Below are positions 21,527-31,266 of a stretch of DNA of 45,989 bases, one piece after another. How positions within the stretch are numbered: the first letter of the stretch is position 1; every line of letters starts with the position of its first letter. Source of the DNA: VBDM01 sp041496705 (GTDB taxonomy: Bacteria; Pseudomonadota; Gammaproteobacteria; Burkholderiales; SG8-39); NCBI GenBank assembly GCA_041496705.1, contig JBGQFD010000013.1, positions 1-45,989 of the forward strand, read 5' to 3'. A model generated the notes under the pieces. It was not told the origin of the DNA and ran no database searches. It saw only the letters and a list, made by a program, of their open reading frames with translations. A program made the translations under genes and the position numbers.

Positions 21527-22602
21527 GGATCGAATCTCCGCATCGCCAGTCCGCAGGCGACCATCAGCGACGGAGCGTCGGCAACCAGTTTTTTCAGAGG
21601 CACGCGCGGCGAAATCGCCATGTTCGCGAAAGGGTTCGCCACCATGGCATTGATCTGGGCACGACTCTGCACCATCTCGTCCAGCCCCGGAATAACAGCG
21701 GATCCTCCGGTCAGCAGCACGTGCTCGACAGAGGTGTACTGGGTCGAGGTAAAGAAAAACTGCATGGCGCGCTGCACTTCGAGGGCAGCGTTTTCCATGA
21801 AGGGTCGCAGCACCTCGGATTCGTAGTTCTCGGGGAGGCCGCCCGAGCGCTTGGCGGCTTCCGCTTCTTCCTGGCTCATGCCGTACTGGCGCATGATGTC
21901 TTGCGTTAGCTGGCTGCCGCCAAAGGCCTGCTCTCGGGTGTACACCGTCTGGTCGTTGCGCAGGACCGTGATGTTCATGACGTTCGCGCCAAGATCGACC
22001 AGCGCAACGTTCTGGTCTCTCCCGTGATCCGGGAACTGCTGCTGGATGAGCTCGAAGGATGCCAGAACCGCATAGGACTCGACATCCATGACGACCGCTT
22101 TGAGGCCTGAGGCCTCCGCCACGGCCATGCGGTCTTCCACCTTTTCCTTGCGAGAGGCTGCGATCAACACTTCCACCTCTTCGGGACCGGACGGCGAAGG
22201 TCCGATTACCTGAAAATCCAGGTTCACTTCCTCGAGCGCAAACGGTATGTACTGGTTGGCTTCGGTCTCGACCTGCATTTCCAGCTCTTCGTCGCGAAGA
22301 CCCGCCTGCACAATGATCTTCTTGGTGATGACGGCGGCGCTGGGGAGCGCCAGGGCGACATTCTTCGTGCGCGTCGCCATCCGTTTCCAGCCGCGCTGTA
22401 CCGCTTCGACAACCGCATCAAGATTGGTGATGTTGCCGTCGAGCACCGCATCCTTGGGCAGGGCTTCGATGGCGTAGCGTTCGACCCGGGGGTTTCCCCT
22501 GCCCGCGTCGGCGAGTTCGACCATCTTCACGGAGGACGAAGAAATGTCCATGCCGAACAATGGCGGAGACTTCGCCTTCAGAATATCCCAATTTAACTGC
22601 AA
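21523..22602 (-). CDS. pilM: Type IV pilus actin-like ATPase PilM
   Basis: Cytoplasmic FtsA/actin-fold protein that binds ATP and the PilN N-terminus. 359 aa. The phosphate-1 loop is FGMDISSSSVKMVEL, followed by phosphate-2 (VALVDLGANVMNITVL) and the adenosine motif (VLLTGGSAVIPGLDE). No ATG lies upstream in frame; the start is TTG at 22602, with AAGGGGA about 9 nt before it. First gene of pilMNOPQ, transcribed divergently from mrcA. Confidence 0.95.
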   Translation of the reverse strand: MQLNWDILKAKSPPLFGMDISSSSVKMVELADAGRGNPRVERYAIEALPKDAVLDGNITNLDAVVEAVQRGWKRMATRTKNVALALPSAAVITKKIIVQAGLRDEELEMQVETEANQYIPFALEEVNLDFQVIGPSPSGPEEVEVLIAASRKEKVEDRMAVAEASGLKAVVMDVESYAVLASFELIQQQFPDHGRDQNVALVDLGANVMNITVLRNDQTVYTREQAFGGSQLTQDIMRQYGMSQEEAEAAKRSGGLPENYESEVLRPFMENAALEVQRAMQFFFTSTQYTSVEHVLLTGGSAVIPGLDEMVQSRAQINAMVANPFANMAISPRVPLKKLVADAPSLMVACGLAMRRFDP

Positions 22603-22642
22603 CTCGGATTTCCCCTTCAGGTATGGCCGGTTACACGCGATT

Positions 22643-22672
22643 AGTATAATTTACCTTAAATGCTAGCAACAA
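22643..22672 (-). promoter_or_regulatory. Putative sigma70 promoter of pilMNOPQ
   Basis: On the minus strand TTGTTG (22672-22667), an 18-nt spacer and TATACT (22648-22643). It lies about 40 nt upstream of the pilM start, in an AT-rich stretch unlike its surroundings. The -35 is weak. Confidence 0.45.
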
Positions 22673-22728
22673 CTATACACCCTGTAAAGTAAATTTTTCA
22701 CGCGATATATTAGGGGTTTATGGCGAAC

Positions 22729-22756
22729 TTGGTTGCCTGGCCAGCCTAACTATAAT
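22729..22756 (+). promoter_or_regulatory. Putative sigma70 promoter of mrcA
   Basis: TTGGTT (22729-22734), a 16-nt spacer and a perfect TATAAT (22751-22756). A start near 22763 would leave a leader of about 20 nt before the mrcA ATG. The spacing is one below optimum. Confidence 0.55.
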
Positions 22757-22783
22757 GAGCGACTTTTTCCAGGACTTCCCTAA

Positions 22784-25084
22784 ATGTGGCTGCGATGGAT
22801 CGCCTTCCCGGTATTGGCGCTCGCCGGGCTGGGCGCGGTGGGTCTCGCGCTCACCGGATTCGCCATACTCCTTGCATACCCGAATCTTCCCTCCATCGAA
22901 GCGCTGACCGAATACCAGCCGAAAATCCCGCTGCGCGTCTACACCTCCGATGGGGTGCTCATCGGGGAATTCGGAGAGGAGCGCCGCTCAGTGGTCAGCA
23001 TGGACGAAGTGCCGGCTTTGATGAAGCAGGCGATTCTCGCCGCCGAGGACGAGCGTTTCTACCAGCACACCGGAGTCGACTATCAGGGAGTGCTCCGGGC
23101 AGCCTACTCCAATCTGCTCACCGGAGGCAAGACGCAGGGGGCCTCGACGATCACCATGCAGGTCGCTAGGAATTTCTTCCTCTCGCGCGAAAAGACGCTC
23201 ACCCGAAAGCTCTACGAAGCGCTCCTCGCATTCAAGATCGAAAACAGTCTCAGCAAGGATCAGATTCTGGAGATCTACATCAACCAGATCTACCTTGGAC
23301 AGCGCGCCTACGGCTTCGGAACCGCCGCCAACATCTATTTCGGCAAGAACCTGGCCCAGCTCAATGTTGCCGAGATCGCCATGCTCGCAGGCCTCCCCAA
23401 GGCGCCCTCGTTGTTCAACCCGGTGATAAATCCCAGGCGCGCCAAGCAGCGGCAACTCTACGTCCTGCGGCGCATGCACGAGCTGGCCATCCTCAGCGAC
23501 GAGGAATTCGAGCTAGCTCAGGCAGCGCCGGTCAGCGTCAAACGCGAATCCGCGACCGAATACGCCGTCCACGCCGAGTTCGTCGCCGAAATGGTGCGTC
23601 AGACGCTCTACGAACGGTATCCCGAGGACGTGTACTCGCGTGGCTTCCGCGTGTACACGACACTCGCGCGTGCAGACCAGGAGGCGGCATATGCGGCACT
23701 GCGTCAGGGATTGCTCGAATACGACCGGCGACACGGTTACCGCGGACCAGAAGGCTTCGTCGAACTGAAGGATGCCAAGGAGGAGGACTACGAAGAGGCG
23801 CTGCAGGACTACCCAGACAGTGACGATCTCATCGCAGCACTAGTCCTGGAGGTTGCGCCGAAACGCGTGAACGCCTATAGACGTGGAGGAGAAACCGTCA
23901 CGCTTTCGGGGGAAGGCCTCAAGCTTGCCGAGCGCATGCTCGATTCCCGTACGCCGCAGAACCGGCGAGTTCGTCGAGGAGCCGTTATCCGGATCCAACT
24001 GCATGAAAGCGGCAACTGGCAGATCACCCAGATCCCGGAGACCGAGGGCGCCTTCATCTCCCTCAACCCGCAGGACGGCGCGGTGCGCTCACTGGTGGGA
24101 GGTTTCGACTTCAACAGAAACCAGTACAACCACGTGACCCAGGCCTGGCGGCAGCCCGGGTCGGGTTTTAAGCCGTTCATCTACTCGTCGGCCCTCGAGA
24201 AAGGCTTTACTCCGGCAACGGTGATCAATGACGCGCCCGTCGTGGTGGACGCCGCCCTCACCGGTGGGCAGGTCTGGGAACCGAAGAACTACGACGGCCG
24301 TTACGAGGGTCCGATGAGCATGCGCACTGCCCTTGTCAAGTCCAAGAACATGGTTTCGATACGGATCCTGCAGGCGATAGGGCCCCAGTACGCACAGGAT
24401 TACATCGCGCGCTTCGGGTTTGACGCGGATCGGCACCCGCCTTACCTGACCATGGCGCTAGGCGCAGGGTCGGCCACACCGCTTCAGATGGCTCGCGCCT
24501 TCTCCGTTTTCGCAACCGGAGGCTACCGGACCGAACCCTATGTGATCCAGAAGATAGTCGACGATCGCGGCAACGTGCTCGCGCAAGCTCAACCGACCCT
24601 AGCCGGTGACGAATCCTTACGGGTCATCGACGCCCGCAATGCCTTTATCATGGATAGCATGATGCATGACGTGGTGCGCTATGGAACCGCCGCGCGCGCC
24701 ATGGCCCTACAGCGTCTGGACCTGGCGGGCAAGACCGGCACGACCAACGACTACATCGACGCCTGGTTCAGCGGGTATCACCCGACCCTCGTCGGCATCG
24801 CCTGGGTAGGTTTCGATCAGCCGAAGAAACTCGGCCCCGGGGAGACCGGTTCGGTGACAGCGCTGCCGATCTGGACGAGCTACATGGCGAAGGCGCTCAA
24901 AGGCGTTCCGGAAATGGGTCAACACATGCCTGAGGGCGTCGTGGCCGCGAGGGTCAACGAAAACGGCCTCCAGTCTCCCGACGGCAGGCCGGAATTCTTT
25001 TTTCGCGAGAACGTACCGCCGGCACAAGGCCCGGGAGAATCGACCATACGCACGCCGGACGAAGTCAAGAACCAGCTCTTCTAG
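22784..25084 (+). CDS. mrcA: Penicillin-binding protein 1A (bifunctional transglycosylase/transpeptidase)
   Basis: Class A PBP that polymerises and cross-links peptidoglycan in the periplasm. 766 aa. One N-terminal membrane helix (about 8-32), then the GT51 glycosyltransferase with catalytic Glu88 in AAEDERFYQHTGVDYQG and STITMQVARNFF. The transpeptidase motifs are SxxK (Ser460-Lys463, SGFK), SxN (Ser520, SKN) and KTG (Lys650, KTGTT). Between the two domains is the usual PBP1a OB-type insertion. Divergent to pilM, an arrangement common in beta- and gammaproteobacteria. Confidence 0.97.
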   Translation: MWLRWIAFPVLALAGLGAVGLALTGFAILLAYPNLPSIEALTEYQPKIPLRVYTSDGVLIGEFGEERRSVVSMDEVPALMKQAILAAEDERFYQHTGVDYQGVLRAAYSNLLTGGKTQGASTITMQVARNFFLSREKTLTRKLYEALLAFKIENSLSKDQILEIYINQIYLGQRAYGFGTAANIYFGKNLAQLNVAEIAMLAGLPKAPSLFNPVINPRRAKQRQLYVLRRMHELAILSDEEFELAQAAPVSVKRESATEYAVHAEFVAEMVRQTLYERYPEDVYSRGFRVYTTLARADQEAAYAALRQGLLEYDRRHGYRGPEGFVELKDAKEEDYEEALQDYPDSDDLIAALVLEVAPKRVNAYRRGGETVTLSGEGLKLAERMLDSRTPQNRRVRRGAVIRIQLHESGNWQITQIPETEGAFISLNPQDGAVRSLVGGFDFNRNQYNHVTQAWRQPGSGFKPFIYSSALEKGFTPATVINDAPVVVDAALTGGQVWEPKNYDGRYEGPMSMRTALVKSKNMVSIRILQAIGPQYAQDYIARFGFDADRHPPYLTMALGAGSATPLQMARAFSVFATGGYRTEPYVIQKIVDDRGNVLAQAQPTLAGDESLRVIDARNAFIMDSMMHDVVRYGTAARAMALQRLDLAGKTGTTNDYIDAWFSGYHPTLVGIAWVGFDQPKKLGPGETGSVTALPIWTSYMAKALKGVPEMGQHMPEGVVAARVNENGLQSPDGRPEFFFRENVPPAQGPGESTIRTPDEVKNQLF

Positions 25085-25120
25085 GATCGGTCGGTCGGCG
25101 GGAAGAACGAGCCAAGCATC

Positions 25121-25444
25121 TCAGCTACGCCGCAGCACGACTGGCGTACCCGACTGGTGGCTGACCAGCTTCGAAAGCGCCGCGAACAGCTCGCTCCCGT
25201 CGCGGGTGTTCACCCAGTCCGCACCGCTCCAGCGAAAATGGTAACCGCCCGACTTGGACGCGACCCAGATTTCCTGGGCCGCCGAATGCCGGTTGACGAT
25301 GATGCGGCTTCCGTCGGCGAACTCAAGCTCGAGCACCCCGGAACCCTTGGGCTCGCAATCACAGTCTACCGAGCTTTCCTCGAGCGCCCCGCTGAGCTGC
25401 TCGAGCGCGGCGTCGGTCAGCTTCTCGAACTCGGTCGCTGTCAT
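25121..25444 (-). CDS. cyaY: Frataxin-like iron donor CyaY
   Basis: Small cytoplasmic iron-binding protein that modulates Fe-S cluster assembly. 107 aa. The N-terminal helix is acidic (TEFEKLTDAALEQLSGALEE), followed by the beta-sheet core GVLELEFADGSRIIVNRHSAAQEIWVA and the conserved Trp-rich YHFRWSGADWVNTRDG. GTG 25447 directly precedes ATG 25444; the ATG is preferred. Convergent with mrcA and divergent from lptM. Confidence 0.95.
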   Translation of the reverse strand: MTATEFEKLTDAALEQLSGALEESSVDCDCEPKGSGVLELEFADGSRIIVNRHSAAQEIWVASKSGGYHFRWSGADWVNTRDGSELFAALSKLVSHQSGTPVVLRRS

Positions 25445-25484
25445 CACCGTGTTAGACTATTTTGCTTTCGAACTCCGCCCGACC

Positions 25485-25613
25485 ATGCGCTGCGCCGCCG
25501 GCCTCTTTATCGTGCTCCTCGCTGTTTCGGCGTGCGGCACCAAGGGCGCGTTGTACCTTCCTCCGACGGAGCAGAAACCGCAGCAGGATAACAAAGCCGC
25601 GCCGCGACAGTGA
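25485..25613 (+). CDS. lptM: LPS translocon maturation chaperone LptM (YifL-type small lipoprotein)
   Basis: A 42-aa lipoprotein: signal peptide MRCAAGLFIVLLAVSAC with lipobox VSAC, then CGTKGALYLPP, the signature of LptM, which helps the outer-membrane LptDE translocon mature. The open frame extends further upstream, but the preceding sequence is antisense to cyaY and unconserved. It overlaps lysA (GTGA), matching the cyaY<>lptM-lysA order known from gammaproteobacteria. Its short size makes it easy to miss. Confidence 0.9.
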   Translation: MRCAAGLFIVLLAVSACGTKGALYLPPTEQKPQQDNKAAPRQ

Positions 25614-26854
25614 ATTTTTTTTCGTATCAGGGTGGCGCGCTTTGCGCGGAAGAAGTGCCTCTTGTCTCGATAGCAGAGCGGTTCGGCACGCCCTGTTACG
25701 TCTATTCGCGTGCGGCCCTCGAAGGGGCGTACCGGGAATTTGAGCGCGCCTGCACCGGACACGACACTCTCATCTGTTACGCCGTCAAGGCCAATTCGAA
25801 TCTCGCGATTCTCAACCTGTTCGCCCGGCTTGGTTCGGGCTTCGACATCGTGTCCGGAGGTGAACTGGCGCGCGCTCTGGCCGCTGGTGGAGACGCAGGG
25901 AAAACCGTGTTCTCGGGAGTCGGCAAGAGCGAGGCTGAGATGCGTGCGGCACTGGAAGCCGGCATTCTCTGCTTCAACGTCGAGTCCGAATCGGAACTCG
26001 AGCGGCTTGCTCGACTCGCCTCGGTGATGGGCAGGACCGCCCCGGTATCGCTCAGGGTGAATCCGGATGTCGATCCTCGCACCCACCCGTATATCGCCAC
26101 GGGGCTGCGCGAGAGCAAGTTCGGCGTTCCGTTCGAAGAAGCGCGCCAGTTGTATCAGCGGGCCGCCTCGCTGCCTTCATTGCAAGTTACCGGCATCGAT
26201 TTTCATATCGGGTCGCAGATCACTGAGGTCGGACCCTTCGTCGCCGCGATTGACGCTGCCCTGGAATTCGTTGACTGGCTGGGCACGATCGGGATACCGC
26301 TTCGGCATATCGACGTGGGCGGCGGCCTTGGAATTCGCCAGGGTAAGGAGCGGCCCCCCTCGATAGAGGACTACCTGGGAAGCCTGTTCGACCGCCTCGC
26401 TCCGCGCAAGTTGCGCGTCCTCCTTGAGCCTGGGCGCGCTCTGGTGGGTAACGCCGGTCTGCTGCTCACCCGAATCGAGTATCTGAAGCATGGGGCTGCC
26501 AAGAACTTCGCCGTCGTCGATGCCGCCATGAACGACTTGCTGCGCCCTGCGCTCTACGACGCGTGGCACGAGGTTCTTCCCGTAACACCGAGTGAGCGAG
26601 CACCGACGCTCTACGACGTGGTAGGTCCGGTCTGCGAATCGGCCGACTTCCTTGCCAGGACCCGGCCGCTCGCGATTGCCCAAGGAGACCTGCTTGCGGT
26701 CATGTCGGCGGGCGCATATGGCATGAGCATGAGTTCGAACTACAATTCCCGCCCCCGTCCGGCGGAGGTCATGGTCGATGTGGACGCGATACACCTGATT
26801 CGAGACCGGGAATCCACTGCTGGCCTCTTTGCGTCCGAGCGTCTTTTGCCGTAA
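25610..26854 (+). CDS. lysA: Diaminopimelate decarboxylase
   Basis: PLP enzyme that decarboxylates meso-diaminopimelate to L-lysine. 414 aa, normal length. The PLP lysine is Lys60 in CYAVKANSNLAIL. The phosphate-binding segment (HIDVGGGLGI), the EPGRALVGNAG motif and the C-terminal GPVCESADFLA and SAGAYGMSMSSNYNSR segments are all intact. The start is GTG 25610, overlapping the lptM stop. Confidence 0.97.
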   Translation: MNFFSYQGGALCAEEVPLVSIAERFGTPCYVYSRAALEGAYREFERACTGHDTLICYAVKANSNLAILNLFARLGSGFDIVSGGELARALAAGGDAGKTVFSGVGKSEAEMRAALEAGILCFNVESESELERLARLASVMGRTAPVSLRVNPDVDPRTHPYIATGLRESKFGVPFEEARQLYQRAASLPSLQVTGIDFHIGSQITEVGPFVAAIDAALEFVDWLGTIGIPLRHIDVGGGLGIRQGKERPPSIEDYLGSLFDRLAPRKLRVLLEPGRALVGNAGLLLTRIEYLKHGAAKNFAVVDAAMNDLLRPALYDAWHEVLPVTPSERAPTLYDVVGPVCESADFLARTRPLAIAQGDLLAVMSAGAYGMSMSSNYNSRPRPAEVMVDVDAIHLIRDRESTAGLFASERLLP

Positions 26855-26982
26855 ATTTGCCTTTTGCTAGGCTGGTGCCGGGAGGCTAGGAGGATCCCCC
26901 GTTGCCTTGGTGTGTTCGGTCGCCCTGTTTTCCTCCCCTTTGAATATGGAATAGGCTGTCCACTGCCGTCGTTAGCACTCTC
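26855..26982. other. lysA - RND adaptor intergenic gap
   Basis: 128 nt without a gene. It contains purine-rich GGGAGGCTAGGAGG but no clear promoter, terminator hairpin or operator. A promoter for the efflux operon would be expected here but is not evident. Confidence 0.4.
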
Positions 26983-28152
26983 ATGGATTCTCTCCAGCCT
27001 GTACGTGTCCTCGCATCCAAGCGCCTCTTCTGGTTTGGTGGTCTCGGGCTCCTCGTCGCTGCCGTCGTGCTGTTCGCTTATTTCGGGACCGAGATTCGCG
27101 CCAATGAACGCAAGACCCCGAAGGGACCTGCGTCGGTACCCGTGACGATTGCTCAGGTGGCGCAGCAAGTCGTTCCGTTCCGCTTGCAGGCCATCGGCAA
27201 TGTCGAGGCCTATGCCACCGTGTCGGTCAAGGCGCGCGTGGATGGACAGATCGCCACCGTCAATTTCCGGGAAGGACAGCCGGTACGAAAGGGTGACGTT
27301 CTCTTCCGCATCGACCCACGGCCCTACGAAGCCGCGCTCCGCCAGGCCGAGGCGAATGCTCTGCGCGACGCGGCGGCGCGCGACCAAGCACGCTCCCAGG
27401 CGACGCGCTACCAGGAGCTGCTCGAGAAGAACTTCGTATCCAAGGAAGCGTACGCGCAGATCCGCACGAATGCGGAAACCGCCCAGGCCACGGCGAAAGG
27501 GAGCGAGGCGGCTCTCGAGAACGCACGGCTGAACCTCGATTACTGCACCATCGCTTCCCCGCTCGACGGCTATGTCGGTAAGGTTCTGCTACAGGCGGGC
27601 AATCTTGCCAGGGCGAACGACGTCAACGCGCTGGTCGTGATCAATCAGGTCAGGCCGATCTATGTGAATTTCGCGATACCGGAGCAGAACCTGCCTGAGG
27701 TGCGCAAGTACATGGCCGGCGCACCCTTGACCGTCGAGGTGATCCAGCCGGATGCCGCCGCGCCCCGTATTCCCGGTCGGCTCATCTTCATCGACAACGC
27801 CGTCGATCCCAGTACCGGGACCATCCGTTTGCGCGCTCGGTTCGACAACAGCGAAGCCGCGCTGTGGCCGGGGCAGTTCGTCAACGTCAGCCTGCGCCTG
27901 TTCGAGCAAGTCGACGCGATCGTCATCCCGTCGCAGGCGGTGCAGACCGGGCCGGAGGGCCAGTACGTGTACGTGGTCGGCCAAGACATGGTGGTCGATG
28001 TGCGCAAGATCACGGTGCAACGCACCGAGGGCGAGAGCGCGATCGTCGCGGGCGGCTTGGCCAAGGGTGAGCGGGTCGTGACCCGCGGTCAGCTGCGCCT
28101 CGGGCCGAAGATGCGCGTGCAGATCGCCAAGCCGGCCGCCGAAATCTCATGA
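26983..28152 (+). CDS. RND efflux periplasmic adaptor (membrane fusion protein)
   Basis: MdtA/AcrA-like adaptor bridging an inner-membrane RND pump to an outer-membrane channel. 389 aa. A single N-terminal membrane segment (about 15-34) has no lipobox. It is followed by a barrel-sandwich hybrid domain (VKARVDGQIATVNFREGQPVRKGDVLF), an alpha-helical hairpin rich in Ala/Arg/Gln (about 110-180), the second lipoyl half (TIASPLDGYVGKVLLQAGN), and beta-barrel and membrane-proximal domains. Its stop overlaps the permease start (ATGA). Substrate not predictable. Confidence 0.92.
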   Translation: MDSLQPVRVLASKRLFWFGGLGLLVAAVVLFAYFGTEIRANERKTPKGPASVPVTIAQVAQQVVPFRLQAIGNVEAYATVSVKARVDGQIATVNFREGQPVRKGDVLFRIDPRPYEAALRQAEANALRDAAARDQARSQATRYQELLEKNFVSKEAYAQIRTNAETAQATAKGSEAALENARLNLDYCTIASPLDGYVGKVLLQAGNLARANDVNALVVINQVRPIYVNFAIPEQNLPEVRKYMAGAPLTVEVIQPDAAAPRIPGRLIFIDNAVDPSTGTIRLRARFDNSEAALWPGQFVNVSLRLFEQVDAIVIPSQAVQTGPEGQYVYVVGQDMVVDVRKITVQRTEGESAIVAGGLAKGERVVTRGQLRLGPKMRVQIAKPAAEIS

Positions 28153-31100
28153 ATTTTTGCGAGTTGTTCGTCCGACGCCCCGTAATGACGGTGCTCGTGA
28201 TGGCCGGAATTCTCATTTTTGGGCTCGCGGGCTACCGCTTGCTGCCGGTCTCGACACTGCCCAACGTCGATTTCCCCACCATCCAGGTCACGGCAGAGCT
28301 TCCGGGCGCAAGTCCCGAGACGATGGCGTCCGCCGTGGCGACCGTGCTCGAGCGGCAGTTCTCGACCATCGCCGGGATCGACGAAATGAGCTCGGTAAGC
28401 GGCCAAGGCGTCACGCGCATCACCATCCAGTTCGCGCTCGACCGCGACATCGACGCGGCAGCGCAGGACGTGAACTCGGCCATCGCCTCGGCGGCACGGC
28501 AACTGCCTGCAACGATGCCGGCCCCGCCGTCGTTCCGCAAGGTGAACCCGGCCGATTTTCCCGTTTACTACCTCGCGCTCACTTCGCAGACCTTACCGTT
28601 ATCGACCGTGAACGAATACGCCGAAACTTACCTCGCACAGCGCATATCGACCATTACCGGCGTCGCTCAGGTGCAGGTGTTCGGACAGCAGAAATACGCG
28701 GTGCGCGTGCAACTCGATCCCAACGCCCTCGCCGCCCGCGGCGTGGGCATCAACGAGGTCGAACAGGCGGTATCCCAGGCGAACGTCAATCTTCCCACCG
28801 GGACACTTTACGGCAGAGACCGGATGTTCGCAGTGCAGGCGACCGGCCAGCTACAGGACGCCGCCGCGTTTCGCCCCGTCATCGTCACCTATCGCAACGG
28901 TTCACCCATCCGCCTGCGCGAGCTCGGCACGATCGTCGATAGCGTGCAGAACGACAAGGTCGGAGCCTGGTTCAAGGGAAAGCGCGGCATTGTGCTCGCC
29001 ATCCAGCGTCAGCCAGGCACCAACACCATCGAGGTCGTAGACCAGGTCAAGAAGCTCCTGCCCACCTTCCGCGCCGAAGTACCGCCTGCGATTGACATCG
29101 AGACGCTGTACGACCGATCGGTGACTATCCGCGCCTCGGTAGGCGAAGTGCAGTTCACGTTGTACCTTGCGCTGATGCTCGTGGTGCTCGTCATTTTCAT
29201 TTTCCTGCGCAACATTCCGGCCACGGTCATCCCGGCCCTCGCGCTGCCGATGTCGATCATCGGCACGTTCGCCGTGATGTACTTGTTTGGCTACAGCCTC
29301 GACAACATCTCGCTCATGGCGCTGACGCTGTGCGTGGGCTTTGTGGTGGACGACGCTATCGTAATGCTGGAGAACATCACCCGCCACATCGAACAGGGCA
29401 AGAGCGTGATGCAGGCGACCCTCGACGGTTCGAAGGAAATCGTCTTCACCATCATCTCCATGACGATATCGCTCGCGGCCGTATTCATTCCGGTGCTTTT
29501 CATGGGCGGTATTCTCGGCAGGCTGCTCCACGAGTTCGCGGTCACGATCATGGCGGCGGTACTGATTTCCGGGTTCGTGTCGCTGACGCTCACGCCAATG
29601 ATGTGCAGCCGAATTCTGAAACCACATCGCGAAAATCAAAAACATGGCCGGCTCTATATGACCTTCGAGCGCGGCTTCGACGCCTGGAAAGGCGCGTACG
29701 ATGTAAGTCTGCGCTGGACGCTCGCACGCCGGCGCTCCGTCATGGTCGTTTTCCTGACCATATGCGTGGTGACGGGCGTGCTGTTCGCGGGCGCGCCGAA
29801 GGGCTTTCTGCCAAGCGAGGATTCCGGGCAACTCTTCTGCTTTGTCGAAGGACCGCAGGATACTTCGTTCCAGGCAATGATGGACCTGCAGAGCCAAGTT
29901 GCCGAGATCATCCGCCAGGACCCGAACGTGGAGGCGGCGATGTCCTTCGTCGGCGCGACCGGATTCTCGCCATCTCTGAACGTCGGACGCATCACGATCA
30001 CACTGAAGCCGTTCAAGCAGCGCAAGCCCGCCGATTTGGTCGTCAGGGAGCTGCGACCGAAGCTCGCCAACGTGCTCGGCGCCAAGGTTTTCCTCCAGAA
30101 CGTTCCCGCGATTCGCATCGGCGGTCAGCTCACCAAGAGTCCGTACCAGTACGTGATGCGCAGTGCGAACATCGATGAACTGTACCAATGGGCGCCGGTG
30201 ATCGAACAGAAGCTGCGCGGGCTTTCCGGACTGGTCGACGTTACGAGCGACTTGCAGATCACTCGACCGGAGGTGACGGTCGAGATCGAGCGCGAAAAAG
30301 CCTCCGCTCTCGGCGTCTCGGCGCAATCGATCGAGCTAGCGCTTAACAACGCCTATGGCTCGCGCCAGATTTCGACCATTTACACGGCGACCAACCAGTA
30401 CTTTGTGATCCTCGAACTCGCACAGCGCTACCAAACCGACCCCTCCGTAATCCCGATGCTTTACGTGCGTTCCTCCACTGGAGCGCTCGTTCCGCTGAAC
30501 GCGGTAGCGAAATTCAGCTACGGGGTTGGGCCGCTGCAGGTCACGCACCTCGGACAGCTCACCTCGGTCACCTTCTCGTTCGATTTGCGCCCGGGTATCG
30601 CGTTGTCCGAGGCAATCGTGCAGGTAAACGGCGCGATGCGCGACCTGCAGGTGCCCGCGTCACTGACGGCAACTTTCTCAGGTACCGCCCAAGCCTTCCA
30701 GAGCTCCCTCCAAGGCATGGGCATTCTGCTCGTGCTTTCGATTTTCGTGATCTACCTCGTGCTGGGGATCCTCTACGAGAGCTTCATCCATCCGCTCACC
30801 ATCCTGTCGGGCCTGCCGACCGCGGGCCTGGGTGCGCTCCTTACGCTGATGGCGTTCGGCATCGAACTCAACATGTATGCCTTCGTCGGCATCATCATGC
30901 TGGTCGGCATCGTGAAGAAAAACGCGATCATGATGATCGATTTCGCGATCGAAGCGCAGCGCAAGGACAACAAGTCACCCGAGGAAGCTATCTACCAGGC
31001 GGGCTTAGTGCGTTTCAGGCCGATCATGATGACGACCATGTCTGCCTTGATGGGAAGCCTCCCGATCGCAATCGGCTTCGGAGCAGGCGGCGGCGCGCGA

Positions 31101-31259
31101 ATGCCGCTTGGCTTGGCGGTCGTGGGCGGACTGCTGCTCTCGCAGTTCCTGACCCTCTACATCACGCCCGTCATCTATCTATACTTCGAGCAGTTCCAGC
31201 GATGGCTTGCGCAACGGCGCACCGCGCAGCCCCTGGCCAGGCTGGGAGCGGCCAAGTAG
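28149..31259 (+). CDS. RND-family (HAE1) multidrug efflux permease
   Basis: Proton-driven inner-membrane pump, 1,036 aa, with the duplicated 6+6 helix topology and two large periplasmic loops of the family. The proton-relay residues are present: Asp401-Asp402 in TM4 (GFVVDDAIVMLENI) and the Lys at 923-924 in TM10 (GIVKKNAIMMIDF). It resembles MdtB/MdtC-type pumps more than AcrB. No outer-membrane factor gene follows, so it probably uses a TolC-like channel encoded elsewhere. It ends 7 nt from the convergent anti-sigma gene. Confidence 0.94.
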   Translation: MNFCELFVRRPVMTVLVMAGILIFGLAGYRLLPVSTLPNVDFPTIQVTAELPGASPETMASAVATVLERQFSTIAGIDEMSSVSGQGVTRITIQFALDRDIDAAAQDVNSAIASAARQLPATMPAPPSFRKVNPADFPVYYLALTSQTLPLSTVNEYAETYLAQRISTITGVAQVQVFGQQKYAVRVQLDPNALAARGVGINEVEQAVSQANVNLPTGTLYGRDRMFAVQATGQLQDAAAFRPVIVTYRNGSPIRLRELGTIVDSVQNDKVGAWFKGKRGIVLAIQRQPGTNTIEVVDQVKKLLPTFRAEVPPAIDIETLYDRSVTIRASVGEVQFTLYLALMLVVLVIFIFLRNIPATVIPALALPMSIIGTFAVMYLFGYSLDNISLMALTLCVGFVVDDAIVMLENITRHIEQGKSVMQATLDGSKEIVFTIISMTISLAAVFIPVLFMGGILGRLLHEFAVTIMAAVLISGFVSLTLTPMMCSRILKPHRENQKHGRLYMTFERGFDAWKGAYDVSLRWTLARRRSVMVVFLTICVVTGVLFAGAPKGFLPSEDSGQLFCFVEGPQDTSFQAMMDLQSQVAEIIRQDPNVEAAMSFVGATGFSPSLNVGRITITLKPFKQRKPADLVVRELRPKLANVLGAKVFLQNVPAIRIGGQLTKSPYQYVMRSANIDELYQWAPVIEQKLRGLSGLVDVTSDLQITRPEVTVEIEREKASALGVSAQSIELALNNAYGSRQISTIYTATNQYFVILELAQRYQTDPSVIPMLYVRSSTGALVPLNAVAKFSYGVGPLQVTHLGQLTSVTFSFDLRPGIALSEAIVQVNGAMRDLQVPASLTATFSGTAQAFQSSLQGMGILLVLSIFVIYLVLGILYESFIHPLTILSGLPTAGLGALLTLMAFGIELNMYAFVGIIMLVGIVKKNAIMMIDFAIEAQRKDNKSPEEAIYQAGLVRFRPIMMTTMSALMGSLPIAIGFGAGGGARMPLGLAVVGGLLLSQFLTLYITPVIYLYFEQFQRWLAQRRTAQPLARLGAAK

Positions 31260-31266
31260 GACCGTA